A stretch of DNA of 64,000 bases, from contig NZ_CP060084.1 in assembly GCF_014211975.1 (NCBI RefSeq), forward strand, positions 496,001-560,000. Reading direction: 5' to 3'. Shown piece after piece: positions 1 to 8,222 of the stretch (position 1 is its first letter; every line of letters begins with the position of its first letter). The position numbers and the translations under genes are program-made. The notes under the pieces were generated by a model. That model had not been told where the DNA came from and did not search any database. It saw nothing but the letters and a program-made list of their open reading frames with translations. This stretch comes from Teredinibacter haidensis (GTDB lineage: Bacteria; Pseudomonadota; Gammaproteobacteria; Pseudomonadales; Cellvibrionaceae).

Positions 1-112
1 TTCATTGAAACTTGTTGAGTTAGTGTTTGATAAAAACGTAATGAAATCGGTTACATCTGATGCGGTTGCATAAAAAAGCTAAGAGGTTGTTTTAAATTGT
101 GTTTTAAAAATG

Positions 113-189
113 TGGTCGGAGCGAGAGGATTTGAACCTCCGGCCCCCGCCTCCCGAAGGCGGTGCTCTACCAGGCTGAGCTACGCTCCG
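113..189 (-). tRNA. tRNA-Pro (anticodon CGG)
   Basis: The reverse strand folds into a complete cloverleaf of 77 nt with the 3' CCA encoded. The acceptor stem CGGAGCG pairs with CGCTCCG, and the D arm has GCTC/GAGC stems around AGCCTGGTA. The anticodon stem is CCGCC/GGCGG with loop TTCGGGA, and the T loop is TTCAAAT. Anticodon CGG (positions 153-155 on the plus strand) reads proline CCG codons. The loop is the same as that of the enterobacterial proK-type tRNA. The gene stands alone, with no neighbouring tRNA in view. Confidence 0.96.
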
Positions 190-729
190 TAGAATAATGT
201 CAATGATGCGATGAGATGAAAATGCTGTTTTTTCGCTAGACCTCCCCTGTATTTTTGCTAAAAAAGTACTAAAAATAAAGTGTTTTTTACATGTTTGACT
301 TTAATTCAACGAAGTTGAAACAAATAGCGCTTCCTCATAAAGCCCCTACAAAATTAAAATCACATCAGCAATAACTATCCTCTGCGTTACCCATAAATGA
401 TATTTATGGGTAAACTGATGCGTGCTTGTTTTCGGTCAAAGCTATCTGGGAATAGTAAGATATTGACAGCATAATCAGTAAGAGTAATATAGAACCTCCT
501 CAGAATCATTTGTGTTTATTATCATAACAATAGAAATACGCTTTATGTTGGTTTGCGGGGGAGCCAGAACGAGCACCTTATAAACACAGATTCTCGCGGT
601 AGAGATAATAAAAACTGACTTGCGCCTAGTACAACTATAAATACGCTAGCAAAGAAAGTTTAAAACAATCAAAGCTTCAGCGCTGAGGCGCCTATAAAAA
701 TCAACTCTAATCGAGGAGTGGGAGTTTCT
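190..729. other. Gene-free upstream region of the TonB receptor gene
   Basis: 540 bp between the tRNA-Pro gene and the receptor start hold no supported gene. The region is AT-rich and contains one conspicuous compound palindrome (363-420, listed separately). GAGGAG at 713-718 is a good ribosome binding site for the ATG at 730. I could not assign a convincing -35/-10 pair. A long leader or regulated promoter region is plausible for a nutrient receptor. Confidence 0.6.
363..420. promoter_or_regulatory. Compound palindrome upstream of the TonB receptor
   Basis: A 12-bp perfect inverted repeat (TTACCCATAAAT at 387-398, ATTTATGGGTAA at 402-413, loop GAT) is flanked by a second inverted pair, CATCAG at 363-368 and CTGATG at 415-420. 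No T-run follows it in either direction, so a simple terminator is unlikely. It could be an operator for a dimeric regulator of the receptor gene or a stem in a long leader RNA. The function is inferred only from symmetry and position. Confidence 0.4.
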
Positions 730-3700
730 ATGTTTAAGAAAAATAATCTATCTAATGCTATTGCCGGTATTCTGGCTGCGTCCGTCGTCGCATCTCCGGC
801 CCTGGCTCAAGAAGGCAACATCGAGGAAGTTTACGTAACGGGTATTCGTGCCAGTATGGAAGCTTCAATGGATATTAAACGCGAATCAGCTGGTGTCGTT
901 GATGCGATTAATGCCGAGGATATTGGTAAATTCCCTGACACAAACCTTGCCGAGTCGCTGCAACGTATCACTGGCGTGTCTATAGACCGTGTAAATGGTG
1001 AAGGTTCAGAAGTTACTGTTCGTGGTTTCGGTGGTGGCAATAACCTGGTCGTATTGAATGGCCGTCAAATCCCCTCTGCAAACGTTGCTACTGTAGGTGG
1101 TGATCAGAACTCTGACTTTGCTGCAGGTTCTGGACGTTCTTTCGACTTTTCCAACTTAGCATCTGAAGGTGTAAGTGGTCTGGAAGTCTATAAAACTGGG
1201 CGTGCCAGCGTCTCCTCCGGCGGTATTGGTGCGACCATTAATGTCAAAACGTTGAAGCCTCTTGATAATCCTGGGTTTAAAGCTTCCGTTGGCGGTAAAA
1301 TCGTTAACGATACCAGTGTTGAGTACACTGGTGACGAGTACACCCCTGAATTGTCTGGTCTGGTGAGTTGGACTGATGACGATGAGACTTTCGGTGTTTC
1401 GTTGTTTGCCAGCCATCAAGTTCGCCACAGCGCTACTCCAAGCGCTACTGTGAACGGCTGGAATATTAGCTCTCTGGAGCAGTTTCTCGACCCAAACAGC
1501 GGTATGGTTGACGCGGATACTAATGTTGCTAATGCTCCGGGCAATCAGAATCAGTGGGTGTCAGTGCCAAACGACAGCCGTTGGCACGTGGCTGAGACCG
1601 AGCGTGAACGTACTAACGGCATGGTAACTTTGCAGTTTCGCCCAATGGAGAGCCTTACTCTTACCGCTGACGCATTCATCGCTAAAAACGGCCTGAATGA
1701 GTGGCGTAGTGATCAGACTAACTGGTTCAACCGTCCTTTCGATAATGTACAGTTCGACTCCAACCCAGCTGTTGCTACCACTGTGTTCCTGCAGGAAGAT
1801 ATTTCCGGTGTGAAGGATACTGGTTTCGAGCAACAGGCTCGCTCCACGGAAGATAGCATTAAGTCTTTTGGTTTTAATGCTGGCTGGCAAGTGACTGATA
1901 CTCTCAATCTTGCACTGGACGTTCACAGTTCTGAGGCTGAAAGTACGCCAACTGGCGCGTTCGGTACCAGCTCTATTCTGGTGAGTATGGGTGCTCCTGT
2001 TGTTACCTCTCACTCCTTGGACCTCCGCAGAAATGGTTTCCCAATCCAGAACATCACTATCGACGACTCTGGCGCTAGTGGTCGTGGTGACTTTGGTGGT
2101 ACTAACAATAACGGTATCTTAGATGTTGGCGACCTGGGTTCTCAGGTTGCTAGGACCATAGCATCCGGTCAGACAACCAGTATCGACCAGTTCAACCTGG
2201 ACGGTAGTCTGGAGTTCGATTTCGGTACATTTGATTTCGGTGTAGATTACCGCTCGTTAGAAATGAATCAAACTCGTATTCAAACTCAGCAGACCCTGGG
2301 TAACTGGGGTATTGAAAACCCAGGTGATATACCGGCTGACCTGATAGAGACAGTATGTCTAAGCTGTGCTTTCAGTGATATCGACACTTATGCGACGGGC
2401 CATTCTCTGACAGCGTTCCGAGGGGACGCCGGAGAGTTGTACGCGGCGTTGTCACCTTTTTACGCTAGCCGCGGTAACGCTGTGACTGAAAATGGCAATG
2501 AGAATAACACCGTTCAAGAAGACTCCACTGCGCTGTACGTCCAGTTTAACCACGATGGTGAAATCGCGGGAATGACGTACAATGTATTGGCAGGTGTTCG
2601 CTGGGAGACGACTGATGTCACTTCGAGTGCGCAACTTGTACCATCTGCCGAGATTATCTGGCAGTCGGATAATGACTTCACCATCACTACTGCCGACATC
2701 GTAGAACCACTTCGGCAGGAAGGTTCTTATGACAACGTTCTGCCCTCAATTGACTTCTCCCTAGACGTCAGCGATGACATCAAAGCGCGTGCATCCTATA
2801 GCTGGACTATTGGACGTCCGGACTATGGCTACTTGTTCGTAACCGACGATGCCGATACTCCACCACGTCCGACTGCGCTGGGTGGTCTTGCCACGGGCTC
2901 TTCGGGTAACCCAAGCCTTCAGCCTCTTGAGTCCAAGAATTGGGATCTGTCTTTCGAACACTACTACTCAGACAGCAGCTATGCGTCTGTCGGTTACTAT
3001 TACAAGACCATCGATAACTACGTGGGTACCGGTGTAGAGAATCGCAGCTTGTTTGGCCTGCGTGACCCAAGCTCTGGCCAAGACGGGACTCGCTCCGGTG
3101 CTGCTCTTGATGAGTTGGATGCCTTAGGGATGACCCGTAGTGACGTTAACATGTTTACTATGACTGCATTGCTGGATAACTTCCCTAGAGACGAGGCTGT
3201 TGCACGTTTCAACGCGGGGGTCGACCCGGATACTGGTGCTCTGCCTCAGTCATTTGTTGATGAAATACTGGCCGCATACGATATTGAGCCAAACTCAACC
3301 GACCCACTGTTCAGCTTCGCTGTACAGGTACCTGTGAATACAAGTAAAGCTCATATCGACGGTATGGAATTCGCGTGGCAGCACTTCTTCGGTGATTCTG
3401 GCTTCGGTGTTCAGGCTAACTATACTATCGTTAATGGTGACATTGGAATTGATGTTGCCTCCGACCCAGACGAAAACCAGTTTGCGTTGCTTGGTTTGAG
3501 TGACAGTGCTAACGCATCGTTGATTTTCGAAAATGATCTGATGTCTGCTCGACTGGCATACAACTGGCGTGATGATTTTTTGACTGAGTCTAACCGTGGT
3601 GCTGCCCGTAACCCAGTGTTCGTCGACGAGTACAGACAGCTTGATATGAATGTAAGTGTGTTTGTTACCGACAATCTTAGTGTTACCTTCGAAGCTATCA

Positions 3701-3807
3701 ACCTGACTGGCGAGAACTCTAAGAACTATGCTCGTGATGAAAGTAATATCTATTACATGCAGGATTTGCAGACTCGTTACGTGCTTGGAGCTCGCTACAC
3801 TTTTTAA
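730..3807 (+). CDS. TonB-dependent outer-membrane receptor (TonB-Xanth-Caul type)
   Basis: A 1025-residue outer-membrane active transporter. The start is placed at ATG 730 behind GAGGAG (713-718), not at the upstream GTG 718. Residues 1-26 form a signal peptide ending SPALA before QEG. Next come a TonB-box-like stretch (EEVYVTG) and a plug domain with the family's AESLQRITGV and VRGFGGGNNLVVLNGRQ segments. A long 22-strand-type beta-barrel follows, and the chain ends in an aromatic residue (RYTF), as barrels do. The length and plug wording resemble the large receptors used by Xanthomonadales, Caulobacterales and Alteromonadales for glycans and other nutrients. Codons are strongly biased to GGT, CGT and AAC, suggesting high expression. 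The downstream SapC, cupin and halogenase genes are the family's typical companions. The ligand cannot be read from the sequence. Confidence 0.92.
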   Translation: MFKKNNLSNAIAGILAASVVASPALAQEGNIEEVYVTGIRASMEASMDIKRESAGVVDAINAEDIGKFPDTNLAESLQRITGVSIDRVNGEGSEVTVRGFGGGNNLVVLNGRQIPSANVATVGGDQNSDFAAGSGRSFDFSNLASEGVSGLEVYKTGRASVSSGGIGATINVKTLKPLDNPGFKASVGGKIVNDTSVEYTGDEYTPELSGLVSWTDDDETFGVSLFASHQVRHSATPSATVNGWNISSLEQFLDPNSGMVDADTNVANAPGNQNQWVSVPNDSRWHVAETERERTNGMVTLQFRPMESLTLTADAFIAKNGLNEWRSDQTNWFNRPFDNVQFDSNPAVATTVFLQEDISGVKDTGFEQQARSTEDSIKSFGFNAGWQVTDTLNLALDVHSSEAESTPTGAFGTSSILVSMGAPVVTSHSLDLRRNGFPIQNITIDDSGASGRGDFGGTNNNGILDVGDLGSQVARTIASGQTTSIDQFNLDGSLEFDFGTFDFGVDYRSLEMNQTRIQTQQTLGNWGIENPGDIPADLIETVCLSCAFSDIDTYATGHSLTAFRGDAGELYAALSPFYASRGNAVTENGNENNTVQEDSTALYVQFNHDGEIAGMTYNVLAGVRWETTDVTSSAQLVPSAEIIWQSDNDFTITTADIVEPLRQEGSYDNVLPSIDFSLDVSDDIKARASYSWTIGRPDYGYLFVTDDADTPPRPTALGGLATGSSGNPSLQPLESKNWDLSFEHYYSDSSYASVGYYYKTIDNYVGTGVENRSLFGLRDPSSGQDGTRSGAALDELDALGMTRSDVNMFTMTALLDNFPRDEAVARFNAGVDPDTGALPQSFVDEILAAYDIEPNSTDPLFSFAVQVPVNTSKAHIDGMEFAWQHFFGDSGFGVQANYTIVNGDIGIDVASDPDENQFALLGLSDSANASLIFENDLMSARLAYNWRDDFLTESNRGAARNPVFVDEYRQLDMNVSVFVTDNLSVTFEAINLTGENSKNYARDESNIYYMQDLQTRYVLGARYTF

Positions 3808-3823
3808 ACCCTTGGCTGTATAG

Positions 3824-3859
3824 TTATTAACCCGACAGTATCGATTGCCGGGTTAATAA
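3824..3859. promoter_or_regulatory. Hairpin 1 downstream of the TonB receptor
   Basis: Perfect 11-bp stem TTATTAACCCG / CGGGTTAATAA (3824-3834 and 3849-3859) with a 14-nt loop, starting 17 nt after the receptor stop codon. There is no following T-run, so it looks like a 3' stability or processing structure rather than a terminator. Confidence 0.55.
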
Positions 3860-3879
3860 GCGCTGTAGAGATGCATCGC

Positions 3880-3898
3880 CATTGCCTGATAGGCAATG
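3880..3898. promoter_or_regulatory. Hairpin 2 downstream of the TonB receptor
   Basis: Perfect 8-bp stem CATTGCCT / AGGCAATG (3880-3887 and 3891-3898) with a 3-nt GAT loop. It belongs to a run of five adjacent hairpins between the receptor and the SapC gene. Confidence 0.5.
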
Positions 3899-3901
3899 AA
3901 T

Positions 3902-3946
3902 TTCTGAAATACCCGAAAGTGGTTCATTTTCGCCGGCGTTTCAGAA
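3902..3946. promoter_or_regulatory. Hairpin 3 downstream of the TonB receptor
   Basis: 8-bp inverted repeat TTCTGAAA / TTTCAGAA (3902-3909 and 3939-3946) enclosing about 29 nt. It is weaker than its neighbours and depends on the whole tract folding together. Confidence 0.35.
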
Positions 3947-3950
3947 GGGA

Positions 3951-3984
3951 GTAACAAAATAGACAGGACGATCTATTTTGTTAC
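3951..3984. promoter_or_regulatory. Hairpin 4 downstream of the TonB receptor
   Basis: Perfect 12-bp stem GTAACAAAATAG / CTATTTTGTTAC (3951-3962 and 3973-3984) with a 10-nt loop. It is AT-rich and not followed by a T-run, so it may equally be a protein-binding palindrome. Confidence 0.5.
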
Positions 3985-4011
3985 TGGGTTAATAGTAGTC
4001 TACCTATCGCC

Positions 4012-4043
4012 GAAGGCCGCTGTTATCAGCGGCCTTCTTTTTT
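4012..4043 (+). terminator. Rho-independent terminator after the TonB receptor
   Basis: Perfect 11-bp GC-rich stem GAAGGCCGCTG / CAGCGGCCTTC (4012-4022 and 4027-4037) with loop TTAT, followed by six T residues. This should separate most receptor transcription from the SapC-cupin-halogenase genes, whose first start codon lies 43 nt further on. Partial read-through would still link them. Confidence 0.88.
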
Positions 4044-4086
4044 AGTCTGTATAAAAAATCTAGTTTTATCGGGGTACAAAATACCG

Positions 4087-4818
4087 ATGTCAAATAATGT
4101 AATTCTTAACAATGTGGAGCACAAAGACCTTCGGGTTATTACAACCTATAGCAAAGAGTATGGGGATAGTGTCAATCAAGTGCTGACTTTTCCTACCGAG
4201 TTTGCAGAGGTGCAACGAGAATATCCGATACTTTTTTGTAAAAATTCCGAAAATAAAATGCAAGCCGTCGTGATTTTAGGGCTGGATCGTGATGAAAACC
4301 TTTTTCTTGATGAAAAAGGAGGGTGGAGCGCGGACTACATTCCGGCGATTGTGGCCAGAGGGCCGTTCATGATTGGCTTCCAGAAAAAAGAAGTAGACGG
4401 GCAGCTGATTAAAGACCCTACGATTCATATCAATCTTGAAGATCCCAGAGTGAGTGAGAACGATGGTGACGCGGTATTCCTATCTCAGGGCGGAAACTCT
4501 CCATATTTGGACCGGGTGAGTGAGACTTTACGCCGTGTTTACCATGGACTACCTTTGTCTGATTCTATGTTTACTGCATTTGAGGAGTGCGGGCTTCTGG
4601 AGCCTGCGACCATAGAAGTAAAGTTGAGTAACACCGAGCAGTACACCATTCAGGATTATTTCACTATTTGTGAAGAAAAGCTCAACAACTTGGACGGTAA
4701 TACGTTGGAGCGCCTGAATAAAGCGGGTTACTTGGGTTTAGCCTATCTTGCATTGAGTTCACTTGGGAATATGGCGAAACTCATACAAATGAAAAACATA
4801 AAAAAAACGGCAGTGTAA
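4087..4818 (+). CDS. SapC-family protein
   Basis: A 243-residue soluble protein matching the SapC family (named after a Campylobacter surface-layer locus protein). The recognisable core includes YPILFCKN, the segment around LDRDENLFLDEKGGWSADYIPA, RGPFMIGF, and the later SETLRRVYHGLPLSD region. There is no signal peptide or membrane segment, so it is probably cytoplasmic. Biochemical function is unknown. In many alpha- and gammaproteobacteria this family sits beside TonB-dependent receptors, JmjC-like cupins and tryptophan-halogenase-like genes, exactly as here. The start is ATG 4087 with a weak GGGGTA ribosome site. A 33-nt gap leads to the cupin gene, suggesting cotranscription. Confidence 0.82.
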   Translation: MSNNVILNNVEHKDLRVITTYSKEYGDSVNQVLTFPTEFAEVQREYPILFCKNSENKMQAVVILGLDRDENLFLDEKGGWSADYIPAIVARGPFMIGFQKKEVDGQLIKDPTIHINLEDPRVSENDGDAVFLSQGGNSPYLDRVSETLRRVYHGLPLSDSMFTAFEECGLLEPATIEVKLSNTEQYTIQDYFTICEEKLNNLDGNTLERLNKAGYLGLAYLALSSLGNMAKLIQMKNIKKTAV

Positions 4819-4851
4819 TCTGCTCAAATTAGCGCTTTAGGTAAAGTTAAT

Positions 4852-5883
4852 ATGAAGGTGGTTGAGCGAAAAACCCAAACAGTATCAGGTGTTGATATAG
4901 AAAATATTCCATATCAAAAACTGCTTGAAGAGGGCAGGCCGGTAATCTTTAAGGGAATTGCTCAACACTGGCCAGTTGTTCAAGCTGGACTTAAAAGTGC
5001 ATCTGAGTCGATGGATTACGTGTCTCGATTTTATAACCGGAAAAAATTACTTGCTTATATCGGCCAGCCAGAAATTAAGGGAAAGTTTTTTTATAATACA
5101 GAACTTACTGGCATTAATTTCGAAACTCAGTGGGTAGAATTAGGGCCGTTTTTCAATCAGTTAAAAGTGTCACAGGGAAACAAAGAGTCACCGGCGTATT
5201 TTATTGGTTCAACCACGGTGGATGGGTGTTTGCCCGGCTTCCGTAAAAATAATGAGCTTCCTCTTAATCACGAGATGTTTCAGAAAAACCCTCATCTGTT
5301 GAGTATCTGGATTGGCAACAGAACCCTGACTTCGGCGCATTACGATTTCTCGAACAATCTCGCCTGTTGTCTTGTTGGAAAGCGCAGGTTCACGCTTTTC
5401 CCGCCGGACCAAATTGCAAACTTATATCCGGGCCCGCTTGAACCTACGCCGGGTGGGCAGGTTGTAAGCATGGTGGACTTCAATAACCCAGACTTCGATA
5501 TTTTCCCGCGTTTTACAGATGCCCTTGCTGCATGCGAGGTTGCTGATCTTGAGCCGGGAGACGTACTCTTCTACCCTGCAATGTGGTGGCACCAGGTGGA
5601 ATCGCTGAGTGACTTTAATGTCATGATGAATTACTGGTGGAATACGACGCCACAGTATCTGGATTCACCACAAACTACTTTGCTCCATGGCATATTGAGC
5701 TTAAGGGATCGGCCTGTTGCAGAAAAAACGGCGTGGAAGGCAATTTTTGACTACTACTTGTTTAATGAATCGGATGACATTACCGGTCATATTCCAGAGC
5801 ATGCTAGAGGAAACCTTGCCAAGCTCGATGAAACAAAGGCGCGAAGGCTTAGGGCGCAGATTCTTAGTGCTCTAAATAGATAA
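4852..5883 (+). CDS. JmjC/FIH-type cupin-like protein (putative Fe(II)/2-oxoglutarate oxygenase)
   Basis: A 343-residue protein of the cupin_8/JmjC-like class. The double-stranded beta-helix metal facial triad is visible as H163-x-D165 (SAHYDFSNN) and distal H247 (AMWWHQVESL). The segment CCLVGKRRFTLFPPDQ between them is the typical FIH-like strand. The family contains Fe(II)- and 2-oxoglutarate-dependent hydroxylases of proteins or small molecules. The substrate here is unknown. It has no signal peptide. It lies between the SapC and halogenase-family genes (33 and 43 nt gaps), so it probably modifies the same compound or protein as they do. The triad is intact, so an active enzyme is likely. 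Confidence 0.83.
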   Translation: MKVVERKTQTVSGVDIENIPYQKLLEEGRPVIFKGIAQHWPVVQAGLKSASESMDYVSRFYNRKKLLAYIGQPEIKGKFFYNTELTGINFETQWVELGPFFNQLKVSQGNKESPAYFIGSTTVDGCLPGFRKNNELPLNHEMFQKNPHLLSIWIGNRTLTSAHYDFSNNLACCLVGKRRFTLFPPDQIANLYPGPLEPTPGGQVVSMVDFNNPDFDIFPRFTDALAACEVADLEPGDVLFYPAMWWHQVESLSDFNVMMNYWWNTTPQYLDSPQTTLLHGILSLRDRPVAEKTAWKAIFDYYLFNESDDITGHIPEHARGNLAKLDETKARRLRAQILSALNR

Positions 5884-5926
5884 TGATAGAGGCCAAAATA
5901 AAATATGAAACTACTTGGGGGTTACA

Positions 5927-7408
5927 GTGAACGATCAAAGGGTTAGAAAAATCGTGATAGCTGGCGGTGGAACTGCTGGATGGGTAGTTGCGGCCGCGCT
6001 CTCAAACCAACTTGGCTCATTGTTGGATATCACTCTCGTTGAGTCTGATGACATTGGTACCGTGGGTGTGGGTGAAGCAAGCATTCCTACCATGCGGAGC
6101 TTTCATCGATTAGCTGGAGTCGATGAACAGGAATTCATGAAGGCTACGCAGTCTACTTTCAAGCTTGGTATTTCATTTGAAAATTGGGGGAAAGTGGGGG
6201 GAAAATACATTCACTCGTTTGGAAAAGTTGGTAAGAGCGTGTGGATGGCAGATTTTCATCATCTTTGGATGGATGCTAAGGCCAGAGGTTTAGCGGGTGA
6301 TTTAGGTGATTATTGTCCCGAACTCCAAGCGGCGCTAGCAGGCAAGTTTGCCTTGTCACCAGAAGGCGGGCTCAACTACGCTTACCATCTGGACGCTTCA
6401 TTGTATGCAAAATTTCTCAGGACCATAACAGAAAAACGTGGCGTTACACGGCTTGAGGGAAAAATTGTTTCGGTCAATCAAAATCCGGATTCGGGGTTTA
6501 TTACCTCTCTTGCACTAGACTCAGGCGCTAATGTAGACGGCGATTTTTTTATCGATTGCACTGGGTTCAGAGGCGTCCTTATTGAGCAGACATTAAAAAC
6601 CGGATACGAGGACTGGTCGCACTGGTTGCCAACAGACCGTGCGCTTGCCGTTCAGTCCGAAATGTGTGGCCCAATCCCCCCCTACACTCGAGCGGTAGCG
6701 CATGATGCGGGATGGCGCTGGCAGATTCCTCTGCAAAAGCGTATGGGTAACGGACTTGTGTATTGCAGCGAGTATATGTCGGATGATGAAGCGCTGGAAC
6801 AGCTGCTTTTGAGCTTAGACGGAAAAGTCTCAACAGAACCGTTTAAAGTTAAATATACCACTGGCCGCCGCAAAAAAGCGTGGAATAAAAACTGCGTTGC
6901 TCTAGGGTTGTCTAGCGGCTTTTTGGAACCGCTAGAGTCTACGAGTATACACCTGATCATGATTGGTATTACTCGACTAATGCAGCTATTCCCCTTCAAT
7001 GGCGTTGCAGATTCACTCATCAAGCAATTTAATGATGGAACAAGTCTGGAGCTTGAGCGAATTCGTGACTTTATAATTTTGCACTACAAAGTTACACAAA
7101 GAGAAGACACTGCGTTTTGGAAGTTCTGTAAAAACTTGGATATACCTCAGTCGCTCTCGGATCGCCTCGAGTTGTTCAAAGAAAGTGGCATTGTAAGTCA
7201 GGCAGAAGGTGATGTGTTTCAGATTGATTCGTGGTTGCAGGTCATGATGGGGCAGGGCTTGCATATGGATAATTACCATTTGATAGGGCGCCTGATGAGC
7301 GACCAGCAGCTGGGTTCCGCGCTAAGTTCGCTTAAAACGAGCGTTACTCAGGGTATTGCAAAGATGCCTGCCCATCACGAGTTTCTGAAACAATATTGTG
7401 GGAATTAA
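5927..7408 (+). CDS. Flavin-dependent halogenase-family protein (tryptophan halogenase-like)
   Basis: A 493-residue protein. The start is GTG 5927 behind GGGGG (5917-5921). FAD-binding GGGTAGW occurs at residues 13-19. The family lysine that forms the haloamine or guides hypohalous acid is K79 (TFKLGI), with the same number as in PrnA and RebH. The halogenase signature W263-x-W265-x-I-P268 and the SGFLEPLEST segment (E334, E337) are both present. All recognised catalytic elements are therefore intact. Known members chlorinate or brominate indoles and other aromatics using FADH2 from a separate reductase, which is not encoded nearby. Linkage to a TonB receptor, SapC and cupin marks the receptor-associated branch, whose natural substrate is not established. 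It need not act on free tryptophan. Confidence 0.88.
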   Translation: MNDQRVRKIVIAGGGTAGWVVAAALSNQLGSLLDITLVESDDIGTVGVGEASIPTMRSFHRLAGVDEQEFMKATQSTFKLGISFENWGKVGGKYIHSFGKVGKSVWMADFHHLWMDAKARGLAGDLGDYCPELQAALAGKFALSPEGGLNYAYHLDASLYAKFLRTITEKRGVTRLEGKIVSVNQNPDSGFITSLALDSGANVDGDFFIDCTGFRGVLIEQTLKTGYEDWSHWLPTDRALAVQSEMCGPIPPYTRAVAHDAGWRWQIPLQKRMGNGLVYCSEYMSDDEALEQLLLSLDGKVSTEPFKVKYTTGRRKKAWNKNCVALGLSSGFLEPLESTSIHLIMIGITRLMQLFPFNGVADSLIKQFNDGTSLELERIRDFIILHYKVTQREDTAFWKFCKNLDIPQSLSDRLELFKESGIVSQAEGDVFQIDSWLQVMMGQGLHMDNYHLIGRLMSDQQLGSALSSLKTSVTQGIAKMPAHHEFLKQYCGN

Positions 7409-8222
7409 GTTATCGAGCCAGTCCTGGTAAGTAGGCTGTCGAAAAGCTATTTGCGTTGACAGCGAGGTGTTAAAAATGGGTTCAAAAGGCTTATTGATTC
7501 AGCATAGCCCCCCGCTTTTTCACCCGTTTTTGTTTTGCGCTGACAGCCTCACTTACGTTGTTTCAACAACCTGCTAGAGACTGTGAACTGTATTCAAGGT
7601 GAAATATTATCGACAGAGTTTTTATGGACAATGCCAGAAACTAGCTTAACGCGTTGATAGAAGTAGGGACGTATTTTAACGGCTAGGGGTTGTGGGCGCT
7701 TGCGTTCCTTACCTGATCGAAACCCATTACTCGAGATGTTGGTTGGCATTAGAGAGTTGATGCGGTGGTTGTTCAACCTGGGACGCCAGCCTCTTCTGTA
7801 AGACGTATGGGCATTAATCTTTACCCGGTACGCTGTCACTACGAATTAATGCTTTTCTAGACAATGGAATACCAATTCAGGCAGTGGGTAATCTCTTTCA
7901 GACAGATTCCTGTGTCAAGTTGTGATCGGGCAGGGCCCAACGTCACAGGAATGCCATCATTTAGCGTAAATAATGACCGATGCTCAGCGTAGTAAGTGGC
8001 TTGAAAATCTGTGCGAGTCTATTTCTAGCTGGGGTGAGCCATAGCATTGTTACTATTATGTGAATACGAGGAAAGCAGTAAAAGGACGGATTTTTTATTT
8101 CTTAGATAGATATTTTTGTTTTGGAAAAGCTATTATTTTTTTGTCGACTGTAATTTTCCTGTAAAGATTCACCTTAATATTATGTGTCAGGGTGTTTGTT
8201 GGCTTTCCACAGGGGTTTTTAC
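7409..8222. other. Gene-free region holding a MITE-like repeat
   Basis: About 810 bp between the halogenase and LysM genes. The left part contains the repeat element at 7433-7572. The remainder has no open frame with family resemblance on either strand, although a minus-strand open stretch lies at 7594-7839. The right end (about 8090-8180) is very AT-rich and is the likely promoter area of the LysM gene. Confidence 0.6.
7433..7572. repeat. MITE-like element with imperfect terminal inverted repeats
   Basis: The left end AGGCTGTCGAAAAGC and the right end, read on the minus strand as AGGTTGTTGAAACAACG, are imperfect inverted copies. Inner GTTGACAGC and GCTGACAGC blocks extend the similarity. 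The element is 140 bp and non-coding. A shortened relative occurs at 60725-60785, sharing TAAAAATGGG, a 14-nt identical GCCTCACTTACGTT and TTTCAACA in the same order. A non-autonomous mobile element or other dispersed repeat is inferred. No flanking target duplication was established. Confidence 0.55.

Noticed and set aside
7594..7839. Open frame of 81 codons on the minus strand
   Set aside because: Rich in Arg/Asn/Pro without domain resemblance, no clear ribosome site, lying in decayed-looking intergenic DNA. It could be a transposase scrap, but I cannot support it.
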